From Hofstenia miamia (Eukaryota; Xenacoelomorpha; Acoela; Hofsteniidae), in the NCBI GenBank assembly GCA_900660155.1, contig CABFPE010000542.1, positions 295,310-321,409 of the forward strand: DNA of 26,100 nucleotides, read 5' to 3'. Under the pieces are notes generated by a model. That model did no database searches. It was not told the DNA's origin and saw nothing but the letters and a program-made list of their open reading frames with translations. Both the position numbers and the translations under genes were made by a program. This document shows, piece by piece, positions 10,319-18,625 of this stretch (positions are counted from its first letter, which is position 1; each line of letters starts with the position of its first letter).

Positions 10319-11523
10319 GTAAGTATATACATATATATTAAGATTTGTCTAGAATCACTTACTAATGCTACATGCAAAATTTAAATTATAGTCATACATA
10401 TATAATATTGGTTTTGAACAAGGCTAAGACCTTGACAAGGCATAGTCAAGTAGAATCATATACTATACTTTTTATTCAAAAAACTAACGTGGAAATTTAT
10501 AATTTAATAAACATTCCATAAAGTTAAGCAATGTTACAATAGGAAGTATGCATTTAAACCCAGGCGCAAATTCTTACAATGGCTTAAACAGAAGGTTTTG
10601 GAATTTTTTCTGGACCTAAAGATTAACATGTACATTACATGTGCATTAATTATTCTACAATTTAAAACTTTGTTATGAAAATTTATTAAAATAAACTCAA
10701 ACTATTTGTAAGATTTCATACATTAGTTTTTAGAGAAATTTGCAATGGTCTGATTCTGAATTCTAGAAAACTTTTAATGATTCAAAATAATTGTACCCCA
10801 ATGGTACTATTAACACATTTAATAGAAAATTACTATTTGCATTTTACGTAACAGAAGCAAAATATCATTTATTTGAATTTTTTATCAATTTAACATGATT
10901 GTTGAAATGAGATATGCATTCGTTTCAAAATTTCTGAATATAATTTTTTAGTGTGCTCACACATATAAATAGAAAATTTAGAGGCCCACTCTTAAACTAT
11001 GCTAAATATAACATTAATTTTGAGATTTTAGCTTTGGAAAAATGGGATTCCGAAGCTATTCTATTTGATGGACGCATTGATATCACTCAAGGCAAATCAT
11101 TTCTTGATTGGTATTTTCCTGATTTATTACAACAAATAGGCAATATTTTACAATTTCAATATACTTTATTTTGTTTTCTTATCAAAGTGTTACGCATAGA
11201 AAGTGCCATGTCTTTTCTGTTAATTGTAAATTATAATGTCCTTATAGCTATTTTCAAGTGAACATCTCTAAGCTAATTGAAAATCAAAAATTTACCATCA
11301 TCAACATCCAATTAAAGAAGAAAATATTGTTGAAATCTAATTAAACAATAATTGATGAACCACTATATACAAAAAAAATATTGATCAAAGTTAATGAATA
11401 AAAAAATTATTATGTCATCAATATATTTTGTATGCAATGTTTACCACTTTAAGCGTAGTTAATTACAAACAATTTTCCTTCCAAATTTGTTCTGATAAGT
11501 AGTTTAAATAAAAACCAGTCGAA

Positions 11524-11567
<44 letters not shown>

Positions 11568-11703
11568 TATANNNNNNNNNNNNNNNNNNNNNNNNNNNNN
11601 NNNNNNNNNNNNNNNNNNNNNNNNNNNNNNNNNNNNNNNNNNNNNNNNNNNNNNNNNNNNNNNNNNNNNNNNNNNNNNNNNNNNNNNNNNNNNNNNNNNN
11701 NNN

Positions 11704-11751
<48 letters not shown>

Positions 11752-12737
11752 CAAAAATGCATTTTTCCTTTGTATTTAATTGGAATTCACTTGATTTTAA
11801 CAAAATAATTTTTCATAGTAATTGAAAGTTGTTTTCAATGTGATACTTTATTTAACTGTCATTTTTATAAGAAGCTGTTGAGCTAATGTTAATTGTATTG
11901 TTTAATTTTTATATACTTTTTCAAACTTACTATATCAGTAAATTTTCAAAAATACACCAATTGTATAGTGTTTCAAGCAACGCATTGGTGAAACCACAAA
12001 TTTGATAACTTATTTATTCAAGGTTAACTATATAGTTATGTAAAAAAATTCGGAGCAAGTTTAAATGATGATTCACGATTTCAAAAATTATTTTAGTTGT
12101 TTCAACAATTTAGATTTTTTCTTGGATGGACTAACCTAATCAATTTCTCACTGGCTGGTGGAAATAATCAGTGTAGATCGATATATAGCAGTGTATTACC
12201 CTGTATACTACAAAAATACTTTCTCTAGTAAAAAGACAGCAGCATACCTTATAACATACACAATAGTCTTAAGTCTGACATTTTTTGTAATCCCTGCTAT
12301 TTGTATTTATTACAATTGCGTAAGTGGTGTTTGGAAACCAAGACCACCTTTCAAGGTCCATTAACTGGAATTTTCTTCATAACTTTTCAGGGCTTTCTCC
12401 TTATGGGAGTAATTATTGTGTGCAATCTAATAATTGTTTGTAAAATTTACTCATTCTGTGGTATTGAATTTTATTCTTTTAAAAATTCTGGCATTGATAG
12501 ACTCATTTACATCATTACAACATTTATTACACTTGTATCAATATCCAAGGTAACTTTTTCATCAACCATGCCACAAACCTTGTACACAATAGATGTTTTA
12601 TTCTTGTACACATTTTGCAGTTGTTGGAAAGCACATGTATCGTAACAAATAATAGCATTAATTTTTTTCTGTATATATTGCTTGGAACTTTTCAAGAAAG
12701 ATTCCTTAAAATAGTTCATACCTGTAGCGTAAACTAA
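10075..12737 (+). CDS. rhodopsin-type (peptide-receptor-like) GPCR gene, incomplete or decaying
   Basis: Four pieces follow one another on the same strand. TM1: 10075-10318. TM3 end to TM4: about 12140-12319 or 12355. TM5-TM6: 12391-12549 (perhaps from about 12350). TM7 and tail: 12621-12737. Diagnostic motifs are GIFANSLGFITIYSM (TM1, N1.50 region), SVDRYIAVYYPVYY (DRY at the end of TM3), IIVCNLIIVCKIYSF (TM5), LIYIITTFITLV (TM6) and INFFLYILLGTFQERF (TM7 variant of NPxxY followed by helix 8). This resembles FMRFamide-type peptide receptors of invertebrates. The TM2 and most of the TM3 exon is not visible between 10319 and 12140, where a (TA)n tract with an assembly gap sits. An in-frame TAA at 12137 precedes the TM3 piece, and the reading frame changes near 12320-12390, explainable by a small intron or by a single-base loss. 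It may therefore be a pseudogene. Confidence 0.7.
10953..11261 (+). CDS. unrecognised 102-codon open frame inside the receptor's first intron
   Basis: It is open with no ATG at its beginning and lies directly after an acceptor-like attttttag. The middle part (ALEKWDSEAILFDGRIDI, then KSFLDWYFPDLLQQIGNI) looks protein-like, the end is hydrophobic. It does not resemble TM2-TM3. I do not recognise it; it could be an exon, a repeat relic or chance. Confidence 0.2.
   Translation: MLTHINRKFRGPLLNYAKYNINFEILALEKWDSEAILFDGRIDITQGKSFLDWYFPDLLQQIGNILQFQYTLFCFLIKVLRIESAMSFLLIVNYNVLIAIFK
11525..11748. repeat. (TA)n tract interrupted by a 132-base assembly gap
   Basis: TA runs flank N positions 11572-11703. 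The gap is therefore inside a microsatellite; its true length is unknown. Open frames reported across it (YIYIYI repeats) are artefacts. Confidence 0.95.
12140..12355 (+). CDS. receptor exon with DRY motif and TM4
   Basis: SHWLVEIISVDRY carries the conserved DRY box, followed by intracellular loop 2 (PVYYKNTFSSKKTAAYL) and TM4 (TIVLSLTFFVIPAICIYY). The only AG acceptor that avoids the upstream in-frame TAA (12137) is at 12168-12169, which would cut off the SHWLVEIIS residues. The end is either the GTAAGT donor at 12320, a weaker GT at 12356, or no splice at all with a frameshift. Confidence 0.6.
12391..12549 (+). CDS. receptor exon with TM5 and TM6
   Basis: It follows an acceptor aacttttcag and reads GFLLMGVIIVCNLIIVCKI (TM5), an intracellular loop and DRLIYIITTFITLVSISK (TM6). 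It ends at AAG|GTAACT, phase 0. The frame is also open upstream to 12301, reading PLTGIFFITFQ, which would give TM5 a more normal length. Confidence 0.65.
12621..12737 (+). CDS. receptor terminal exon with TM7 and C-tail
   Basis: After a 71-bp intron (12550-12620) ending tacacattttgcag, the frame gives LLESTCIVTNNSINFF, LYILLGTFQERFLKIVH and a short tail to TAA at 12735-12737. NNSINFFLY stands in for the NPxxY region, as in several peptide receptors. Intron phase 0 on both sides keeps the frame. Confidence 0.7.
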   Translation: MLESTCIVTNNSINFFLYILLGTFQERFLKIVHTCSVN

Positions 12738-13960
12738 TTAAATTGTTTATTTTGTAAAATGTTACAGAAAACTAGGTAAATAATTTTGAGAACATTCAAA
12801 TGTAGAACGTATAGTTCTACTAGAAATTTTTAAAAATATATAACTGATCATTTGGACAACTTAGATAACTGATTTAAATTGAGCAAATTTGAAACATATA
12901 ACTAAGCTGTAATTCAACAAAATTAAGATTTAAAATCTTTCGTTTTAAGAGGTTTGGCAATCGAAAAAAAATTCTCTATGATGTTGCAGCATCGTATCAT
13001 ACTTACTAGTACGCAAAAAATATGCTTGATAATAACTAAGCTCATATGAAGAAAGTTGCATTATTTATGTTCTTAATAAGTTTGTAAACTTAATACATGT
13101 ATATGTACATGAGAACTTAAATATATGTTGTTGTTGTTGTTGTAAAATGATAAGCATTTTCTTCTGTTCAATAATTTCATGCACACCCATCTAAAATAGC
13201 TCTTTTGAATCGCTGTGCAATCGCATTTCAGCACTTCAGGAGACAGTGATTCTAGTACGTAGGTTTACATAAAACCAATTATAGGCCTTAGTTTTCCTAT
13301 TATCTGTGGTCATAACAATCAGATGTAAAGCTATTCATTGAGATTATTCGTGAATAAATTGCCTGAAAACTATGTGGATTTTGAATAATTTTATAATCTT
13401 TGTGATATTTAACGATACTTAGAACATTTGCTAGGAAACAATTCTGAACAATATTAGAAATTGTCTATTTTTCATTGCAATGCTTAGGGTATACATCCGA
13501 ATATATGAAGAGTTAGTTTGCAATTAACAACGTGAAATTTTTTGTGACTATTTGACAAAGTTATTCACATAAATGTTCTCGCGCAACTTCGACATAATAA
13601 TAGACTTCGCAACCTTTCTCATCAAGTTGATTTTCAATTATTGGAGTGCGACTCGCTTAAATTCAGAAATTTAGAAAAAAAGACATATTCCTTCTTAGTA
13701 TGTACTATTTTACAAACATATTGTAACATTAAAAGTTAGTTATAAGTAATTTATGTTGGTAGATGTAATCATCTTTGATGTTAAATGATTTTCTGTATAT
13801 ATTTCCAAGTCATAAGCTTTATTAATGTTATTTACTATGATATTTTAGCATATAAAAAACAACAAAATCGCATTCATTCTTGTGTTTCTAACTAATTTTA
13901 AAGTCCTTATAAAGTACTGGCTGTGTACAACAACTTATATCAAATTTATTCCCCAGTAAG
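12738..13960. other. AT-rich non-coding spacer
   Basis: It lies between the receptor stop and the tubulin relic. A short (TTG)n run sits at about 13127-13143 and a TGTACATATACATGTA-like palindromic patch at about 13094-13111. I see no exon. Confidence 0.5.
13127..13143. repeat. (TTG)n microsatellite
   Basis: Five to six tandem TTG units. No association with a gene. Confidence 0.9.
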
Positions 13961-14376
13961 TTAGTAGCTATCTGCGACTTCAGAGTAATCATGAATTAAC
14001 TGGACAAGATCTTCTCAAGCCTCTGAAAAATTCTCCCTCTTCCATTCTTTCACCAACATACCAGTGTACAAAGGCGCGATTCTTATACAGAAGATTGAAT
14101 TTTCAATGTACTTTCTGCCAAGCATCTGAAATAGATGTCGTGTTGCTAAGGCAACAAACCGATCGGTCAACTTCTGCTAAGTCTCCATTTGGCACACAAA
14201 CTGGAGGTTGATAGATAATACCAATTTTAAAACCAGTTGGACACCAATGAACGAATCGAATGTAGTTTCTGTTTTTTACGTTTGTGACGGCTACGTTGAC
14301 ATCTTCGGGTACAACATCACCACGATAAAGTAATGTTGCGGCCATGCATTTGCGTAGATCAGTAGGACTCTTTATA
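13961..14376 (-). pseudogene. alpha-tubulin pseudogene fragment (C-terminal third)
   Basis: The minus strand reads [34 protein letters not shown] and [13 protein letters not shown], which are the highly conserved alpha-tubulin C-terminal motifs (about residues 303-440 of a protein of about 450). An in-frame TGA (14103-14105) replaces the histidine before KF. The frame goes on as [17 protein letters not shown], then slips by one base at the A5 run near 14026-14030, and a second TGA (14015-14017) replaces the arginine of SEAREDL. It ends with DYSEVADSY and TAA. There is no intron in the fragment. Conservation fades 5' of residue IKSPTDLRK, so the copy is truncated. Non-functional with high confidence. 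Confidence 0.9.
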
Positions 14377-14658
14377 TTTTTAAATACTTATGGTAAATCT
14401 TGCTTAAGGAAGTCGAGACCAAGGGCACAAATAGGTAACCTTCATGATCACATCGCCCAAAGTGCTTTGAGTATTTGCGATATTCAGCTACTTCTAGAGC
14501 CTAGCCTACATCAGATATCACTTTTGAAATTGTTGAAATTGACTATTTCTTGGTTTATGATTTCATTGGAACTTGAAATGTCAACATTCTATGTATTGCT
14601 CTCATAATTAGTGTTATTTTTAATTTTGCAGGTTTTTGAATTTAAATTTAATATAATT

Positions 14659-14686
14659 GTAAGTAAGTAAGTAAGTAAGTAAGTAA
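14659..14686 (-). repeat. (TTAC)7 terminal repeat of the retrotransposon
   Basis: Exactly seven GTAA units on the plus strand (28 bases), read as TTAC on the element's strand, forming its 3' terminus. Confidence 0.85.
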
Positions 14687-14696
14687 ACTTTTATTA

Positions 14697-14714
14697 TTAT
14701 GATAATCATCATAA
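14697..14714 (-). other. 3' stem-loop of the retrotransposon
   Basis: TTATGAT and ATCATAA form a perfect 7-bp stem with a 4-base loop, 10 bases before the terminal repeats. In eel and other L2 elements a hairpin at this place is bound by the reverse transcriptase; the same role here is inference. Confidence 0.65.
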
Positions 14715-14740
14715 CATTAAGATTATGAATAAAGGAGAGT

Positions 14741-15384
14741 TCACGATTTCAGGAATCGGCTGGGGAAGAGGGAGAGTTCTTTAGAGCTGGTCGTTTTCCT
14801 TACTGACGGCATTCTGTGTCGTAGCTTTGTCATTGCATACTCTGTTCGCTGCGGAACGTATTTATGCAGCGGATGTTTTACGCCCATGCGTTGGATTTGC
14901 CTGTATAGCCTTCGGTCTGATATGCGAATATGTTCTCTTATTGGAATGTAGTTTGATATGATTCCCAAGCGCATGGCTTTCTTCTGTACTCCATCAATCT
15001 TTTCAAGAATAGTCTTAGCCGCCCCTCCCCACACGCTGCATCCGTAAGTGATAATACTGACCACAATAGACTTGTAGATCAATTGTAACTCATCTGAGGT
15101 ATAACCCAGCTTCTTCAGCTTCAACAGCAAGAACACTGTAGAGTTTGCTCGCGCAACTACGGCCTCAATATGTTGTCTGAAGCTAAGTTTCTCATCAATA
15201 ATAACTCCAAGAACTTTCACAGCTGCGACTTTGTCAAAAATAGCTTCAGGGGTATAGGAACTAAAGGTGAAGACTAATTCGTGCGTTTTATTATTGTTGA
15301 AGAACAAGTTTTTCGAAGCATATTGGCGCTGTAAAGAGTCAAGAATTTTATCAGCTCTATCTCCTGAATCTGCTGAACCCGGAA
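14741..15384 (-). pseudogene. reverse transcriptase C-terminal fragment of the CR1/L2-type element
   Basis: The frame is open from about 15384 (PGSADSGDRADKILDSLQ) to the stop at 14741-14743. It carries the RT thumb motifs NNNKTHELVF, VKVLGVIIDEKLSFRQHI and SIVVSIITYGCSVWGG, then VQKKAMRLG. The Y-x-DD catalytic palm motif lies upstream in intact elements and is missing here. The frame has no internal stops over about 213 codons, which suggests a fairly recent copy. Confidence 0.85.
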
Positions 15385-15440
15385 TTTATATAAATTTTCG
15401 TAGCAATGTTCAATATTTAGCTAATCTTCACATTTAGGAA

Positions 15441-15629
15441 ATGGAAATGATTTTTAAGTTCATGTTCAATTGTGAATTTTGTGGTCGTTTATTTTCTTTG
15501 AGATGCCTGAGCGTCAATGCTGGTTTTCTGTATGCCACATATGACGTTGTCGCCTATTTTTGCAGCAAGTGCCGAGCTGTCATAAAAGCAATAAGTCCAG
15601 GAAGATTTCCATTTTTAAGAAGCAATTAA
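15441..15629 (+). pseudogene. PHD-finger-like fragment with a lost zinc ligand
   Basis: The frame reads FNCEFCGRLFSLRCLSV, then about 15 residues and YFCSKCRAVI. Spacing fits the second half of a PHD finger (C-x2-C, ..WxH..C, C-x2-C), but the expected tryptophan and histidine are leucine and serine (LFSLRC). Such fingers occur in the first ORF of CR1-type elements and in chromatin proteins. It lies head-to-head with the RT fragment on the other strand, so it may come from a second repeat copy. It could also be chance. Confidence 0.4.
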
Positions 15630-18480
15630 GCAGTGGCTCTTGGAATTCTTTGACAAAAACAGCGATCAACATTCATCATTCGATAATTTTGATGGTTTTT
15701 CTAATCAAGGAGGATTAATAACTTTCAATAATTCGATATTTCTACATATTTAAAACTGCATATCGAAAGTGCCTTAGTTCATAAAAAAACATTCGAAAAG
15801 AAAAAAAACTTTGAATTACTTAACGATTACGAGAATCTATGCTTATTCGTGGCATTATCGACTGCTAAAGTATAAAACATATCTGATGTGATAAAACACA
15901 CGCATCAATCTTTGTGACAAACCTTACAAATTTAATCAGCTACTTAATGTTCCAAATATTTGAAGTTCTTTGATTTGAGGGTATTTCAGTATTGCATATA
16001 TGCAAATTTTTTTTTGTAATTATCTCTATTATTTATTAATCAATGTTTAATAACATAAACATCAAATAATGAACACAAGTACAAATGAGTTTCAAAAAAA
16101 GCGCATGTTAAAACCAATATCAAGAAGCTTTGTTTTCTACAGGAATATATGAAGCAACTTCCAATTATAAATTCAAGAAAAAACAAGTACGGTATGGTTT
16201 CAAAATATTAAATTATAATTAGACAAGGTAATGTTCCATAACTTTCTGCCGAACCTGTAATTTTACGATTTTTAGCAAAATTGGAAAAGTTAAAAATTTT
16301 CCATTTATACATTTAGAATGAAGCGCAGATCTCTTAGTCTTTAAAGCATTAGCCACATCCATCGACAATTTTTAACAAAGCATCATTTAATCAATTTATA
16401 TTGAACTAATGCAGCTAAGCTTTAATCTAAAGATTAATATAATTATAACTTACGTCTACATAAGTTATTGTAAAAATAGATATTGATTTATTATTTGTAA
16501 ATATTCAGTAGGAAACATTTTGATGATGCATTTCATTTTTAAAAATAGAGTAAATTAATACGACTGAATTGAGAAGGATTAGAATTTTAATAGTGAACTA
16601 CACCTACTTTGGTATTCAAAAAGCACTTGACATTCTCTTAGTGTCCAAAAAATTCAGAATCGGCCATTTTGACTGAAATATTGAAACTATAGTGACCATG
16701 ATACGATATCTCTCCCTGGTCGATTTCGAGCATACTGTGCCGTTCTAAAAATGTAGGACATTGTTTACAACGGATATAGGACAGATCGGCGGCGTTGCAC
16801 TATATTCATATTATATTCGTTCGTGATTACTAAATTTGGTAATTGGCAATGCTTCAAAAACAAATTCATTTTGGGCATCGTGCAATATTCTATAGATCAT
16901 ACAGTTCTATTAATGTTGTGGGTATATTTTAATTAGAAACAGTGTATACATTTTAATCAAACTTAATAATATTGTCCTAGTTTCACTTTTGGTTGTACTG
17001 TTGAATCTCAACATTTCTATTTTGACATTTTGCGTCTCCTTTCTTACAATCTCTTTTTTTTATGAAGACATTTATTGGAAATTAGTGTTTTAACAAGGGG
17101 ACGCACATTAACATTATGATTTCCTTACATCAACAAACTATATTCACCTAAACCTCATCAGTTTACAAATGCACTATTTAAGATTAAGCTGAAGAATTCA
17201 TCTTTTAAAAATACGCCAAAATATTGTCAAATATTAATTTCGTTGCTTAATTTGCATGCTTAACCCGCAGAATATTTGTTAAACCCAGATTAAAACTAAA
17301 ACCCAAAAATAAATTGTTTGAAATTACAATGTTGTTTAATTAAAGAGCTTGAAATTTGAACTTTACACGTTCCCCAGACTTTCGATCGCCAGCTCCGCTT
17401 CCAATTCTACCATTTTGGAAAGCAGTCTTTTTCAAATTAGTTTTCAATTATTTTTTAATGATTTACAGGACACATTAATAAACATCCATATTTGTATGAT
17501 ATTTATGAAATAAAATTAATGTTAATTTAAAATTTATGTTAATACGGTATTTAGTCGTTACCTTTTTCACTTTTCTTGGACGCTTTAGTTATTACAAAGC
17601 GATAAATGATTAAAAATGTTTCTAAAGCCTGTTAAAAACAAGTGCAAATAATAAAAAAGAGTAAAACCGGTTATATAGAACAAATAAATTTAACATTTAA
17701 ATAAATACTTTAAGATCAGTTATGTCGTATATTGTGAATATTTTACCCCCATTTCACAAGACTTTATACTTGAAATTCATGAAAAAATTATGAATACCCG
17801 ATTTTTATTTAACAAAACCGATATAAAAATGATGACACCATAACTGTTTTCGAAGGAGAGTTTCAATCGAGTCACATACAAAAAGATTTACACAATCTAT
17901 TTTTAAACAAAAATAAAATGTACAAGAAGCAATTTTTAGCTTCGCAAACGTGAAATTTCAAATCAATTAGAAGGAAATTGAGCAAAATTAGATTATGGGA
18001 TAAACTATGATTTCTTAAGCCTTGAGCGAAGATAAAATCACTTTTTACATCAAAACACGATGATGCTTATTTCATCAACAAATTCAATAAGTTTCGCAAA
18101 TCATTACTTCAACAAACTACAACAGAATACGATAACAGCAGTACAATAAAAAAATAAAAACAGAGCCTAAATATTAGTGAATTTACAATTAAAGTTGAAG
18201 CGAGTGTCTCAGGAATTTGCACGAAGAGTACAGAACAATAATTAAAAAATAAACCTATAAATTACTAAAATTGAATTGGCCTGCACATTGATCAATAAAT
18301 TTATACTAAACTATCATCCGTCCTAATGGAATATTTCCCTGATAATGTCGGCCCTCTAAATAATTTCACCCCACAATTACTTTTCTAAAGACAATTAAAT
18401 GTACTCATTAATAAATAAAGAGGATTAATTGTGGAGACAAAATTTAAAGTTAGACTTTGATGGAAGCGATAACAGCTCAT
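15630..18480. other. AT-rich non-coding stretch, 3' flank of the VAC14 gene
   Basis: No exon that I can support. A GC-richer island occurs at 16685-16800, where a plus-strand frame reads TTDIGQIGGVALYS; I recognise nothing in it. The right end should contain the VAC14 3' UTR. Confidence 0.5.
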
Positions 18481-18625
18481 TTATACATTTGTTATTCCAT
18501 TGGCTCTAATTGGCGAAGACGCACTGGGTAGCTTTTCTGGTTTTGTATGCAAAGCCTCAAAGTCTCTCACCAACTCTTCTAGTTGCGGATCGTCGCCAGC
18601 TGCCTCTAAGGTATTATGGGCGTTG
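18481..18625 (-). CDS. VAC14: VAC14 terminal exon
   Basis: After ttattttag one base completes an aspartate codon; then [20 protein letters not shown] and [20 protein letters not shown], ending ANGITNV and TAA (18483-18481). Codon use is more GC-rich than the flanks. It lacks a counterpart I know in vertebrate VAC14. Confidence 0.72.

Larger units (their letters stand above)
14659..15384 (-). mobile_element. 5'-truncated non-LTR retrotransposon end (CR1/L2-type)
   Basis: The element holds the C-terminal part of a reverse transcriptase frame (15384-14741), a very short 3' UTR, a perfect 7-bp hairpin and seven copies of TTAC at the end. That 3' structure (stem-loop followed by short tandem repeats) is known for the CR1/L2 group. 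The 5' end fades near 15384, short of the catalytic YADD box, as expected for incomplete reverse transcription. Confidence 0.8.

Noticed and set aside
11504..11803. Open frames of repeated Tyr-Ile on both strands
   Set aside because: They are translations of (TA)n and of the N gap.
14344..14607. Plus-strand frame of 87 residues
   Set aside because: It starts opposite the tubulin relic and shows no domain.
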